Shown in pieces: positions 45,825 to 55,520 of a stretch of 64,000 bases of DNA (positions within the stretch are counted from its first letter, which is position 1; every line of letters begins with the position of its first letter). The stretch spans positions 1-64,000 of the forward strand of contig NZ_JAOALK010000049.1 in NCBI RefSeq assembly GCF_025154055.1, given 5' to 3'. The notes beneath the pieces are model-generated. The model had not been told where the DNA came from and did not search any database. It saw nothing but the letters and a program-made list of their open reading frames with translations. A program made the translations under genes and the position numbers. Source of the DNA: Aquibacillus koreensis (GTDB lineage: Bacteria; Bacillota; Bacilli; Bacillales; Amphibacillaceae).

Positions 45825-45935
45825 ATTTTCACCTCAATATTTAGACAGTCTACACCTCATTATGACGATTTTTTTGAAAATATCTGTGATTTACATCACA
45901 AGCATAGACACTTTTGTAAAATGTTCAATAAAAAA

Positions 45936-45953
45936 ATCCGGAAAATCCCGGAT
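45936..45953 (-). terminator. Terminator of the first ZIP transporter gene
   Basis: Stem ATCCGG / CCGGAT with a 6-nt loop, then a run of U on the minus strand (complement of A-run 45929-45936). Confidence 0.8.
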
Positions 45954-45972
45954 CTTTACAATTACGTGTTAT

Positions 45973-46683
45973 CTACAAAAGCCATATGAATAGGAATACA
46001 ATAGCAAAGCCAATGAAAATAGGTTTGTATGTAGCTTGGATATTTGTCTCGTGCTTAATCCCGTGAATGCTTGCATATCCTAAAGTCGCGATAGAAGTCC
46101 CCATTAGAATCGCCTTCATTTTAGTTGGAGCATCTATGTACATATAACCTATAATAATAGATGTAAATAATAATAGGGATAAGCACACAGATACGAGAAT
46201 AAAGGGTGATAGAGAATCCGACCGATTTAATAGCAATAGAAACAAAGCGAGTCCTTCAGGGATTTGATGTATAATAAATGTACCAATTAATGCACTAGAG
46301 GTCCATTCCATCTCCCCTAATTCTGAACCTATTGTCATACCAGTGGGCATGTTATGAATTGCCATGCCAATGACAAGTAACAGAGTGGCGATAGATGTTT
46401 TGGGTGCGTATTTGTTTTTATGTAATTCCATGATAATGCCCTCAACAAGGAACATTAAAATAATACCCGAAAGGCATCCAATGATTAGTCCTAACCAGTT
46501 ATATTGTTGTAATGTTTCGGGGGCTAGATGAAAGAATATCATACCAAGTATGATGCCACATCCGAATAAATACAGGACAGATGTATGGTTTTTAAAAAAT
46601 ATAGACATGATCCAACCGATGCCCCCACCGATTATAAGACCAATTAACAGTAATATAGAAATGAATAAGATCTGTCCAATCAC
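45973..46683 (-). CDS. ZIP-family metal transporter
   Basis: 236 residues, about eight membrane helices. The two metal-site helices are visible: GMAIHNMPTGMTIGSELGE (helix IV) and GTFIIHQIPEGLALFLLL (helix V), with the HNxPxG/HQxPEG motif of divalent cation ZIPs. Probably imports Zn, Mn or Fe. A second, unlike ZIP gene is at 49858. No Fur/Zur-type palindrome was found upstream. Confidence 0.87.
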   Translation of the reverse strand: MIGQILFISILLLIGLIIGGGIGWIMSIFFKNHTSVLYLFGCGIILGMIFFHLAPETLQQYNWLGLIIGCLSGIILMFLVEGIIMELHKNKYAPKTSIATLLLVIGMAIHNMPTGMTIGSELGEMEWTSSALIGTFIIHQIPEGLALFLLLLNRSDSLSPFILVSVCLSLLLFTSIIIGYMYIDAPTKMKAILMGTSIATLGYASIHGIKHETNIQATYKPIFIGFAIVFLFIWLL

Positions 46684-46755
46684 ATTCGCTCCTCCCCCAC
46701 TAATTCATCATATACCTGGGGTGAAACTAATATGACCAATGACATAGTATTTTGT

Positions 46756-47196
46756 TTAAAAGTCCATCTTTACATTTGGACAACGTTTTTTTAATTCAGA
46801 GATAAATCGTTGTTCCTTTTTAGGTGAAATCTTCACACTTCCTAGAATCGCTGTTTTATAGAAGATTTCAAGGCCATTTCTAGCTGTTAATAATCGATAA
46901 CCTGAATACATGTCTTTCGTACGTGAAATTCTTGTAATGGTAGCATAGCGAATCCTACTACGGAATGGGCCACCTTTTACAAGTAAATATTCATCTAACA
47001 GTACATATTCAATAGTAAAAGTAATCCATAAGATGAAAGTCGTTAGGACGATAAAGAGTCCTATCATAATGAATTGAGCAAGTAAGGGTGCATCTTGATC
47101 TAAAATTATAGGTAGTATCGTCGCTAAACCAAGGATAAGAATGGAAATTGTTATAAATATAATATAAAATCGATCTATTTTTGCCTTAAAGTGCAC
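46756..47196 (-). CDS. Bacterial PH-domain membrane protein (YyaB-like)
   Basis: 146 residues. Two membrane helices (about 9-30 and 38-62), then a PH-like domain (LLDEYLLVKGGPFRSRIRYA, then ISRTKDMYSGYRLLTARNGL). This bPH type is common in Firmicutes and its function is unknown. Confidence 0.75.
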   Translation of the reverse strand: MHFKAKIDRFYIIFITISILILGLATILPIILDQDAPLLAQFIMIGLFIVLTTFILWITFTIEYVLLDEYLLVKGGPFRSRIRYATITRISRTKDMYSGYRLLTARNGLEIFYKTAILGSVKISPKKEQRFISELKKRCPNVKMDF

Positions 47197-47313
47197 TGGT
47201 TACATCGCCTTTCCATACGTTGTTATAAAAATACTATCTACTTCTATATACGAATGTGTAAAAGAATGGTTTCAGGATTATTTGTGTTAGAATAAACGTA
47301 CGGAGGGATCTTG

Positions 47314-47703
47314 ATGAACAAAATAATACTATTTGATGGCGAGTGTAATTTTTGTGACCGTAGTGTCCAGTTTATTATTAAACGAGATCGTACTGCTACC
47401 TTTAAATTCGCCTCTCTCCAAAGTGATATCGGAGAAAAACTAAGGGAAAAGTATCAAATTCCAAAGCATTTGGATAGCATAATTCTGATCGATGAATCAA
47501 ATTGGTATTCCAAATCTACTGCTGCTCTCAAGATATGCAAAAATCTTAATGGCTTATGGAAAGTACTCTATCCATTGTTGATTGTACCTAAGCCACTTAG
47601 AGATATCTTCTATAATGTTATCGCAAGAAATAGATATAAATGGTTTGGGAAAAAAGAAAGTTGTGAACTTCCGTCTCCTGATATTAGAAAACGTTTTTTG
47701 TAA
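47314..47703 (+). CDS. DCC-family thiol-disulfide oxidoreductase (YuxK-like)
   Basis: 129 residues from ATG 47314 (GGAGGG upstream; the adjacent TTG at 47311 is too close). The signature DGECNFCDRSVQFIIKRD carries the family's DxxCxxC motif, followed by FASLQSD. It is a thioredoxin-like fold of about 130 residues with no signal peptide. Redox partner unknown. Confidence 0.9.
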   Translation: MNKIILFDGECNFCDRSVQFIIKRDRTATFKFASLQSDIGEKLREKYQIPKHLDSIILIDESNWYSKSTAALKICKNLNGLWKVLYPLLIVPKPLRDIFYNVIARNRYKWFGKKESCELPSPDIRKRFL

Positions 47704-47735
47704 ATGCAGCTCTGTTATGAAACATGAGCTGTTTT

Positions 47736-48053
47736 TTAAATGTCAATGACCAAAAGTGAACTAATCAAAATAGTCATGAAAAAAATTATCGATAGTATCC
47801 TACCTACTTTTGCTCCCCAATCATCTCTATATTTATATCCCAAAAATAATGCAGGTAAGAAGAAAATTAGTGAATAAAATGCAGTATAATGCAATCCATG
47901 ATCGCCTTTTGACCATGGTTTTAATCCAATAGATTGTATTATACTGTCCCCTAACGCTGCTTGATCACCAAATGAAAAGGAAAATAAAAATCCTAGTGAA
48001 AACAATAATAGTGAAAATGATCCTATTCCGATCTTTGTCTTCTCATATTTCAA
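47736..48053 (-). CDS. Small membrane protein, unknown
   Basis: 105 residues, TTG start with GGAGGTG about 11 nt upstream. Three membrane helices: about 10-29 (GSFSLLLFSLGFLFSFSF), 55-75 (TAFYSLIFFLPALFLGY) and 85-105 (ILSIIFFMTILISSLLV). No family recognised. Confidence 0.6.
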   Translation of the reverse strand: MKYEKTKIGIGSFSLLLFSLGFLFSFSFGDQAALGDSIIQSIGLKPWSKGDHGLHYTAFYSLIFFLPALFLGYKYRDDWGAKVGRILSIIFFMTILISSLLVIDI

Positions 48054-48171
48054 TATACTGTAACACCTCCAATAAGGAACTAATTAAGGTGAATAATTTT
48101 AGGAGAACCGTCCTTGCAAATAGAAGATTCCCTATTCTCATCAATCAAAAATGCCTTTTAAGGATGTTTTA

Positions 48172-49653
48172 TTAATTGAGTTCTACATGAATCTTTTGAT
48201 CTGGGAATGTGGTTTTCTGATAGCCATGTACTCTTATTCCAATAGGTTTAACGATATCCTCATTACCAGACTCAATAATTAGCTCTTCTTTAATTATGTA
48301 GTGTCTAATTTTTTCCATTTCTCTCGTGTATGTGGTCATTTCTTCTAGATTAACTTCATTCCCACTATAATCAACATATATGCCTTCATAATTATTATAG
48401 CTCATTCCATGGACCCCTGAGTCAGTAAAAACATCGTAAATAAGCCTTTCAAATACTCTGTCCTCCGTATAGGGAAAATTCATAGTTAAGCTAGAGGGTG
48501 TCCCTAACTTGATGTCATCAATAGTCACATCCGTGTTTGCTACCGTAATAGTTTGCGGTTCAGTTGAATCTGGATTAATAGTAAAATTTTCGTCTATAGG
48601 AACTGTTTCATTTAGGAAAGAAATCGATAAGTCAATCGAGTCTGGTGTGTAATAATACATAGGATCAAAGGCTGCGAAATCGAGTCGCCAATTTGCATCA
48701 GAACGCATGTCATCAATTGGTATAATTGACATATCTTCTCGAAGGAAAGTGTCTTCATTACTATCTAATCTGTCAAATTGAAGATAAGGCAAACCATATC
48801 CAGTAGAATCCTGCTCTTGTTTGAATTGATACTCAAAAAGTGTAGTTGTAGGAGCAATAGTTACTTTGTTTATTTTTATCTTATATCCTGCAATATCAGT
48901 TTCTAGATTAACTACTTTTTCAAGCATCTCCTCTTTTTTAATCGGAATATCAAATTTCCATTCCCCGTCTGTTAATTCGCCTGATTCAGTATGCATCATA
49001 TACGAATATTTATTTAATTCATTCACTTCTTGTAAGCTACTAATTACTAATTCTATTTCACCTTCATCTTCTGAAATAGGAGGCATTCCAATCCTACCTC
49101 TGTAAACGGTGTCACTGGTCATTTGATCAGGTAGATCCATCATACTATGTACAGGATCAATGAACCGTTGATTAAAATCAAATACCCCTTCTTCCGTTAA
49201 TACTCTAGGATGATTTGAAATTCTTAATAACCTGCCTTTATCTAAATCCTCAACCTCATAATAAACAAACGTTTGAATATCATCAGCCAGAACATGTGTG
49301 ATCGTAACCTTAACGCCATTATCCTCTACAGAAAGATCTAAATTATTATCTAATCCAAATCGTTTTATTTCTTCAAAATTGCCTTGATCAATACTTTGAT
49401 CGCCCCACCAGCTTGCAAGCTTGTCCATTGCACCAGTAGTGAATGTGATAAAAACAATAAATAGAATAGATACCGTTAAAATTCCCCATGTTTTCGGAGA
49501 AAGTCGGTGTATTAATCCACTAGTGGTTTTAATATATGTTCTGTTACATCTAGAACAGTTTCTTATGTGTTCTTCTATTAAAACTATCTCTTCATGTGTA
49601 TATTTTGTAAGATCTTTATTTTTAATATATTTTCTACATTTTTTGCATTTCAT
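48172..49653 (-). CDS. DUF4179 membrane protein with zinc-finger anti-sigma-like N-terminus
   Basis: 493 residues from ATG 49653 (GAGGTG 6 nt upstream). Residues 1-45 have CKKCRKYIK and HIRNCSRCNRTYIK, a CxxC...HxxxCxxC zinc-binding anti-sigma (zf-HC2-like) pattern. A membrane helix (WGILTVSILFIVFITFTTG) follows, then a DUF4179 extracellular domain and a beta-rich C-terminus. No sigma factor gene is adjacent, so its partner, if any, is elsewhere or lost. Confidence 0.78.
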   Translation of the reverse strand: MKCKKCRKYIKNKDLTKYTHEEIVLIEEHIRNCSRCNRTYIKTTSGLIHRLSPKTWGILTVSILFIVFITFTTGAMDKLASWWGDQSIDQGNFEEIKRFGLDNNLDLSVEDNGVKVTITHVLADDIQTFVYYEVEDLDKGRLLRISNHPRVLTEEGVFDFNQRFIDPVHSMMDLPDQMTSDTVYRGRIGMPPISEDEGEIELVISSLQEVNELNKYSYMMHTESGELTDGEWKFDIPIKKEEMLEKVVNLETDIAGYKIKINKVTIAPTTTLFEYQFKQEQDSTGYGLPYLQFDRLDSNEDTFLREDMSIIPIDDMRSDANWRLDFAAFDPMYYYTPDSIDLSISFLNETVPIDENFTINPDSTEPQTITVANTDVTIDDIKLGTPSSLTMNFPYTEDRVFERLIYDVFTDSGVHGMSYNNYEGIYVDYSGNEVNLEEMTTYTREMEKIRHYIIKEELIIESGNEDIVKPIGIRVHGYQKTTFPDQKIHVELN

Positions 49654-49857
49654 TTTGTGCACCTCGATTTACCTAATCTTATGTCGATGTCCTCTATATT
49701 TCTTTTCGACTAAAACAGAGAAATTCCTCTATCTTTGTGTACTTTGTTGTTTAAGATTGCATAAAAATAAAGAAATGCTTTTTCTTAAACATGATTTCTT
49801 TCAATGAAACATAAAATGCAAAGATGGCGACATTAAAGCAATGTTGGAGGGCAAATC

Positions 49858-50580
49858 ATGAGTTTATACTTCATTTTTATTTCTGCACTTTGTACAAGCT
49901 TAGGTGCTTTACCTATATTTTTAATTAAGAATGTATCCCATAAAGGAAAGGATACATTACTTGCCTTTACAGCTGGGGTTATGGTTGCAGCTTCTACTTA
50001 TGGCCTAATTCCGTCAGCGTTAAAGCTTTCAAATGTCGGGATCCTGATTGTAGGCATATTAATTGGAACTTTAGTGTTAACGATGTTGGAAAGTTTAATC
50101 CCTCATGTCGATTTAGATCATACTCCAAATTCTTCTCCTCATGCGAGTGTTATTTTATTTTTAGTTGCAATGTCCCTACATAACATTCCAGAAGGATTGT
50201 CGGTTGGCATAAGTAATGTAAGTAATAGTGAAGAGTTAGGACCAGTCGTGTCTTTTGCGATTGGCATACAGAATATACCAGATGGTTTTTTGGTAGGACT
50301 GTTTTTAATCACGTTACATGTTAGTCGACTAAAAGCCTTTTTATTGGCTAGTATGACTGGATTCATTGAGCTAATTGCGAGCCTAGTAGGTGTAGCGTTC
50401 GGAGAGTTTTTTGAACCAATTATTCCATATGGACTAGCATTTGCAGCGGGTTCCATGTTGTTTGTTGTGTATAAAGAACTGATTCCCGAAAGTCACGGGG
50501 ACGGGAATGAAAGAGTTTCTACGATTTCTTTTATCTTGGGTTTTTTAATAATGATCTTACTTACGGAATGGTATAGGTAA
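49858..50580 (+). CDS. ZIP-family metal transporter
   Basis: 240 residues, eight helices, SD GGAGGG before ATG. Metal-site motifs are MSLHNIPEGLSVGISNVSN and IGIQNIPDGFLVGLFL; the second helix has Gln-Asn in place of His-Gln, a known variation in bacterial ZIPs of this type. Between them is the His/Asp-rich loop HVDLDHTPNSSPH. Followed after about 70 nt by a cation antiporter gene on the same strand, so a shared metal-homeostasis operon is plausible. Confidence 0.87.
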   Translation: MSLYFIFISALCTSLGALPIFLIKNVSHKGKDTLLAFTAGVMVAASTYGLIPSALKLSNVGILIVGILIGTLVLTMLESLIPHVDLDHTPNSSPHASVILFLVAMSLHNIPEGLSVGISNVSNSEELGPVVSFAIGIQNIPDGFLVGLFLITLHVSRLKAFLLASMTGFIELIASLVGVAFGEFFEPIIPYGLAFAAGSMLFVVYKELIPESHGDGNERVSTISFILGFLIMILLTEWYR

Positions 50581-50653
50581 CATCATTTTGATGTTTAACT
50601 CTCTTTATTTTAGAGAATAGAATTAAAAAACCATCTAAAGAGGTGCATTTCTT

Positions 50654-51640
50654 ATTAATGCCTTAATCTATATTGCCATTTTTATTGGAGCAGCAATTGT
50701 TTCTGCGTTAGCAGCAATTCAATTATCTATACATGCAAATAAGATTAGTAAACATTCAAACATGAGTGGATTTGTTACAGGGACACTTTTACTTGCTGTA
50801 GCAACGTCTTTACCTGAATTAACAGTGACCATTTCCGCTAGTATTATAAACAATCCTGATATAGCTATAGGCAATGGGTTAGGCAGCATTTTATTTAACT
50901 TTTTTGTATTATTTGCGTTTGATATACATTTTCGTGGTAAACGTTTATTTCTCCATGTATCGGATCATCATGTTTACTCAGGAATTATTTCTCTTATTTT
51001 AGGATTAATTACTGCGATTGGGCTTGTCTTACATAGCTCTATCGCTATCATGCATATTAGCTTTATTAGCGTTTTGATTATAACCGTTTACATTGTAGGG
51101 ATAAAAATCATATCAAAAGCTAAATCTGATCAAAACACTACAACCAAAACAGAGAAAGAACCTTTAACTCAGTCTAACAAGTTAAAATATTCTGTAACGA
51201 AATTTATACTATTTAGTGTAATTATCTTTGTTTCTGGAAGTGCTCTTTCACTTTCTGGAGATGCAATGGCTCGAAGTACAGGAATTAGTTCCACCGCTAT
51301 CGGGGGAATTTTAGTTGCAATGGCCTCTTCTATACCAGATGCAATGAGTGTGTACACTGCTTTAAGATTAGCTAACGTAAACTTAGCAATAGGGACGATC
51401 TTAGGTAGTAATATGTTCAATATTCTAGCACTTACAATCGCAGATGTTTTTTATTCTAAAGGAAGTATATGGTTAGATACGGATAATCAACTAGTTTATA
51501 TGTCTTTGATTGGTTGTTTCTTAACATTAATGGTAATGTTAATCATTAAAAGAGATCATACAAAAAATACATTTACCTACATCCTACCCTCTTTGATTGC
51601 CGTTGTTAGTTATTTTGTTATTGTGTTTTTCGTTATGTAG
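50654..51640 (+). CDS. Sodium/calcium exchanger (CaCA) family protein, probable AUU start
   Basis: About 328 residues if started at ATT 50654. Both CaCA alpha repeats are present: GTLLLAVATSLPELTVTISA with GNGLGSILFNF, and GGILVAMASSIPDAMSVYTA with GTILGSNMFNI. The first ATG (50762) would delete the first membrane helix (ALIYIAIFIGAAIVSALAAI), which is encoded in frame upstream. The only good SD (AGAGGTG) is 8 nt before ATT 50654. Either AUU is used, as in infC, or the original start has mutated. Likely Ca2+ or Na+ antiport. Confidence 0.82.
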   Translation: MNALIYIAIFIGAAIVSALAAIQLSIHANKISKHSNMSGFVTGTLLLAVATSLPELTVTISASIINNPDIAIGNGLGSILFNFFVLFAFDIHFRGKRLFLHVSDHHVYSGIISLILGLITAIGLVLHSSIAIMHISFISVLIITVYIVGIKIISKAKSDQNTTTKTEKEPLTQSNKLKYSVTKFILFSVIIFVSGSALSLSGDAMARSTGISSTAIGGILVAMASSIPDAMSVYTALRLANVNLAIGTILGSNMFNILALTIADVFYSKGSIWLDTDNQLVYMSLIGCFLTLMVMLIIKRDHTKNTFTYILPSLIAVVSYFVIVFFVM

Positions 51641-51857
51641 TATTTGATATCTAAGGAGATGTCTACCAACACTTTTAATCTTGAAAGGCTTTTACTTTTA
51701 GGGATCTTCTTTCCTTTTCGGTTCATCCAGCTACCTGTTACCTTCTTTGTCAATAGTTCGTTATTTTCTTTTAGTCAATATTATCACGAGTTATAAAAAC
51801 TTTTGAATACAAAACAAAAACAATTCGCATATTAGGATTAAAAGGAGCGTAGTGAAC

Positions 51858-51992
51858 ATGAAAAGAAACGATCACTTAGAAAATGAAGTGCTTTATCTTA
51901 CTAATCAAGCATACGATCAATTTCACCATCAGAATAAGGCTACACAACATAAAAATGAAGAGTTTATTAATAAGAAGCCAAAAAAAAGATAA
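51858..51992 (+). CDS. Small charged protein, unknown
   Basis: 44 residues with AAGGAG 10 nt before ATG and its own terminator just after the stop. Hydrophilic, with His/Gln/Asn in the middle (QAYDQFHHQNKATQHKNEE) and a basic tail (NKKPKKR). Size and composition resemble the small spore-associated proteins of Bacillaceae, but there is no recognised family. It has a good ribosome site and terminator, so it is very probably real. Confidence 0.65.
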   Translation: MKRNDHLENEVLYLTNQAYDQFHHQNKATQHKNEEFINKKPKKR

Positions 51993-51997
51993 TCAAT

Positions 51998-52028
51998 AAA
52001 ACACAAGCTATTCTGTAGCTTGTGTTTT
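51998..52028. terminator. Bidirectional terminator
   Basis: 13-bp stem AAAACACAAGCTA / TAGCTTGTGTTTT, 5-nt loop, between the small plus-strand gene and the minus-strand epimerase gene. Confidence 0.88.
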
Positions 52029-52059
52029 AAGTTATCATAGTATGTTTAAGGTAAATACG

Positions 52060-52947
52060 TTACTTGATTATATCTTTAATTGTCTTCTCTAGAGTTGGAA
52101 AACTAAATTGGAATCCCTCACGCTCTAGTCGTTCAGGAATTACCCACCTACTTTTTAGTACTAGCTCCGTTTCCGTTCTAATAAAAATAGCTCCCATTTC
52201 TAGCATCAATCGAGGTGCTGGTAGACCAAAGGAAACTCCCATTGCACGTCTGATCGTTGTCATAAGTTCTTTATTACTAACAGGGTTTGGAGCAGAAACA
52301 TTGAAAATACCTGTTAGATCGTGTCTATCTCTTAAAAAGAGTATGATTTGTAATAAATCCTCTACGTGAATCCAGCTGAATTTTTGCTTACCGGAACCTT
52401 GCACGCCACCCATTCCGAATCTAACTAGATTCTTATACGGTGTCATCACGCCTCCTCCTTTACCTAATACAATGGCAATTCTTAAAGCAATTTGCCTTGT
52501 ATTTGGCAAATCAAATGACAAGAGTGTTTCTTCCCATGCTTTTGCTACATCAACGGAAAATCCTTCACCTAATTCCCCGCCTTCTTCCGTCATTGGTCGA
52601 TCCTCCGCATGACGATAGATCGTTGCTGTACTTGAATTCATCCATATTTTTGGAGGATTTTCACAGGATAGGATAGCATTCCCTAAAATAGTTGTAGTTT
52701 CTGTTCTAGAATCCATAATTGCTTTCTTGTTCTTTTCGTTATAACGACAATTGACAGATTTTCCAGCCAGGTTAATCAAAAGCTCGGCGCCTTCTAATGC
52801 TTGGACAATAGATGCCTGATCTTTCCAGGATATATGAGGAGTTTGTCTTGAAATGATAGAAACTTTATAACCTTGTTCTTGAAACTTGTGCTGAAGATAA
52901 CTTCCAATAAAACCTGTTCCACCTGCAATTACGACATGTTTTTTCAT
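52060..52947 (-). CDS. TIGR01777-family NAD(P)-binding epimerase (YfhF-like)
   Basis: 295 residues from ATG 52947 (GGGGG 8 nt upstream); a longer frame from 53091 would run through the terminator and is not credible. Rossmann motif AGGTGFIGSYL, family signature ELLINLAGKSVNCRYNEKNK, then WMNSSTATIYRH and the C-terminal DUF1731 segment (VIPERLEREGFQFSFPTLE). Function unknown; may act on a nucleotide-sugar-like compound. Confidence 0.9.
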   Translation of the reverse strand: MKKHVVIAGGTGFIGSYLQHKFQEQGYKVSIISRQTPHISWKDQASIVQALEGAELLINLAGKSVNCRYNEKNKKAIMDSRTETTTILGNAILSCENPPKIWMNSSTATIYRHAEDRPMTEEGGELGEGFSVDVAKAWEETLLSFDLPNTRQIALRIAIVLGKGGGVMTPYKNLVRFGMGGVQGSGKQKFSWIHVEDLLQIILFLRDRHDLTGIFNVSAPNPVSNKELMTTIRRAMGVSFGLPAPRLMLEMGAIFIRTETELVLKSRWVIPERLEREGFQFSFPTLEKTIKDIIK

Positions 52948-53044
52948 TATTCTATCCCCCATCCACTTAATGATTAACTCCATATTAACATACCATCTAA
53001 AGTAACGATGTTCATCAAGCAATAAGTTGTACATTTTTAAAAAA

Positions 53045-53087
53045 ATCCCTGCTAATCTGAGATGTATTTCCTCAAAAAAGCAGGGAT
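53045..53087 (-). terminator. Terminator of the YjiH-like gene
   Basis: On the minus strand ATCCCTGCT and AGCAGGGAT pair across a 25-nt loop and are followed by seven U. Confidence 0.85.
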
Positions 53088-53091
53088 GCAT

Positions 53092-54477
53092 TTAAAATAT
53101 AATATGTGCAACTAGTGCAATAATAGGTAGTGTGATCATCGTTCTTAATAAGAAGATTATTACTAAATCAATAAAACGAACAGGAATTTTTGAAGCAAGT
53201 AGAATTCCACCGACCTCAGACATGTATATTAATTGTGTAACAGAAACGCAAGCGATAACAAACCTAGTGAATTCACTTTCTATGCCACTACCAAGTAAAG
53301 CTGGTAGAAACATATCAGCAAAACCAATAACCATTGTTTGAGCTGCCTCAGTTGCTTCAGGCACCTGCAATAATTGAAGAATTGGGACAAATGGAGTACC
53401 AATCAATGCAAACACAGGCGTAGTTTCAGCAATAATGACAGCAATTGTTCCGATTGCCATGACAACAGGGATCACACCAAACCACATGTCCAGGACATTT
53501 TTCAGGCCACTTTTTAATGTATCCTGAAATCCTTCATTTCTTTTTGCCTGAGCTAAAGCTTTACTTAAAGCAAAACGGAATTCTGTTCTTCTTTTCACAG
53601 GTAATTCTTGCTTTTTCTCCGTTTGCTCAACCACGTACGTATTTGGTTTACGAGATAAAGGCGGAATTCTTGGAAGTATTAATGCTGCAACAAATCCAGC
53701 CAGTACAATTGTAAAATAATAAGGAACAAATAACGCCTGTAATTTTAGCTGAGAAAGAATAACGATACTAAATGTAATAGAAACAACGGAAAAAGTAGTA
53801 CTTATTACGGCTGCTTCTCGTTTTGTATAATGACCTTGTTCATATTGATTATTTGTTAATACAACACCAATCGTTCCATCACCCATCCATGAAGCTAAAC
53901 AATCAACAGAAGAACGACCAGGTAAAGTAAATAGCGGCTTCATTACTTTATCTAATAAGGTTCCAAAAAGTTCTACCAATCCAAAGTTAAGAAGTAATGG
54001 TAGAAAGATACCAGCAAATAAGAATATAGTAAACAATAAAGGAATTAGTTCAAATAACAGTAGCCCTCCAGTTGCGTCAGACCATACCCATTCAGGACCC
54101 AACTCTAAAAGAGTCATAATAGCTAATATGGCCCCCACAATTCTAACAATTACCCATGCAGGATGAACAACAAATATAGTAGTAAGAAAATGATGTGCTG
54201 TTATCCATCGCGGTTTTAAAATAGTTGCCCAAAACGTTACGAACGCAACGATCACCAATATAATTGTCATTGTCTCAGGGATGATTGGCGATATGAAGCC
54301 TTCCAGCTTATTTGCCATCCAAGCAACAGGTATCGTTATCTCTCCATTAGAAGAAATTGGAATCATGAATAATAAAATACCAACAAGAGATGGTAAAATA
54401 AAAAGAAGATAATCCCCCACTCCATATTGGCTAAGATCGTCATGTGATCTTACATTTGTTTCTCTTTCATCTGACAA
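53092..54477 (-). CDS. YjiH-family membrane protein with nucleoside-recognition (Gate) domains
   Basis: 461 residues, about ten helices. Two Gate-type segments are visible: the first around LVELFGTLLDKVMKPLFTLP with SSVDCLASWMGDGTIGVVLT, the second around VIPVVMAIGTIAVIIAETTP and GFADMFLPALLGSGIESEFT. Family members are predicted transporters of unknown substrate. It is downstream of the YkgJ-type gene by about 80 nt on the same strand. Confidence 0.85.
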   Translation of the reverse strand: MSDERETNVRSHDDLSQYGVGDYLLFILPSLVGILLFMIPISSNGEITIPVAWMANKLEGFISPIIPETMTIILVIVAFVTFWATILKPRWITAHHFLTTIFVVHPAWVIVRIVGAILAIMTLLELGPEWVWSDATGGLLLFELIPLLFTIFLFAGIFLPLLLNFGLVELFGTLLDKVMKPLFTLPGRSSVDCLASWMGDGTIGVVLTNNQYEQGHYTKREAAVISTTFSVVSITFSIVILSQLKLQALFVPYYFTIVLAGFVAALILPRIPPLSRKPNTYVVEQTEKKQELPVKRRTEFRFALSKALAQAKRNEGFQDTLKSGLKNVLDMWFGVIPVVMAIGTIAVIIAETTPVFALIGTPFVPILQLLQVPEATEAAQTMVIGFADMFLPALLGSGIESEFTRFVIACVSVTQLIYMSEVGGILLASKIPVRFIDLVIIFLLRTMITLPIIALVAHIIF

Positions 54478-54555
54478 AACTCCATCACTCCTTGTCTAGA
54501 ATTCTTTTTATTGATGGGAGTTACTATTTACTTACTTAATATGTGTTGAAACGAA

Positions 54556-55299
54556 TCATAGTATTTCTTCTTTACTATATTTCTTAAACCAATTAACCAA
54601 ATAATCATGAGTGTAGACATCGTTTGGGTATTCGATAAACGCTGTATCTTCTTCCTCATACAGAAATTGAAGGAATTCGTTTAATGCTCCAATATATTCG
54701 TTGTATAGAAATTCAAAACTGATCGTCTCTTTTGGCATCAGGTTTTGTTCACATACTTTTGGATTTGTATAGTTCACATAAGTTCGGCAAGGAATTGGTC
54801 GTATTTCATATGCCATACATTGGTTTGTTTCTGTGTTTAACATAACACAAGGTACATTTGCTTTTTTGTACGATAACTTAAAATTAGGATCTGCATTAAA
54901 ATCTATTGCTGTTAGTTCCTTTAATTTATCTCCATATTTTTTATAATAATGAGAAAAATGGTCTCTAAGTTCTGTTTTTCTGTCTTCTGGAAATCCCTGA
55001 ATGGCTTTGCACATTAATTTTGCTTCCATTTCATTTATCACAATTGGAAAATAACAACAAAACGCGCAACCTAGTTGACAAGTAGGCTTCATGTTAACCA
55101 TCTGCTCTATACCTGCCATTTCATTATTAACAACCTGGAGCAATTCCGTGAAACTAGCTAGTAGTTTGTTTTCCGTTGTTGTGTCTGCTTCTGCCCATTT
55201 TTCTACTATACGGTAAAAATTCTCTTCATCTACTTGATATATTTGGTTGATCTTTTCACATTTCAACTGAATTTCCTCGTAGGTTAAGAAGTTATCCAT
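54556..55299 (-). CDS. YkgJ-family cysteine-cluster protein
   Basis: 247 residues from ATG 55299 (GAGGGG 8 nt upstream). The cysteine set CQLGCAFCCYFPI and CVMLNTETNQCMAYEIRPIPC with RTYVNY is the YkgJ/DUF-type cluster that probably binds Fe-S or Zn. N-terminal helical region of 75 residues precedes it. Cytosolic. Function unknown; may be co-transcribed with the YjiH-like gene. Confidence 0.82.
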   Translation of the reverse strand: MDNFLTYEEIQLKCEKINQIYQVDEENFYRIVEKWAEADTTTENKLLASFTELLQVVNNEMAGIEQMVNMKPTCQLGCAFCCYFPIVINEMEAKLMCKAIQGFPEDRKTELRDHFSHYYKKYGDKLKELTAIDFNADPNFKLSYKKANVPCVMLNTETNQCMAYEIRPIPCRTYVNYTNPKVCEQNLMPKETISFEFLYNEYIGALNEFLQFLYEEEDTAFIEYPNDVYTHDYLVNWFKKYSKEEIL

Positions 55300-55444
55300 A
55301 GTGGTTTCCCCTCTACTTATCAATTACTTTTATATTTTAGGTCTAGGCACTCAATTTCCTATAATATCATATTTTGATTTGATTCATAACAAAAATTTCT
55401 AGGTAACTTTACGAACTATCATTTTATCTTCACAAAAAAATAAA

Positions 55445-55468
55445 GAGAAGAACAAAAATGTTCTCCTC
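55445..55468 (-). terminator. Terminator of the 56-residue protein gene
   Basis: GAGAAGAACA / TGTTCTCCTC stem (one mismatch), AAAA loop; the minus strand then reads UUUAUUUUUUUG. Confidence 0.75.
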
Positions 55469-55520
55469 GTACTATGTCGATTCTATAGGTGTTGGGGGAA
55501 ACTCTCACAGATAAAGGTTC

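Noticed and set aside
52948-53091. 48-residue N-terminal extension of the TIGR01777 epimerase
   Set aside because: It would run through the upstream gene's terminator hairpin; ATG 52947 has a good SD and fits the family length.
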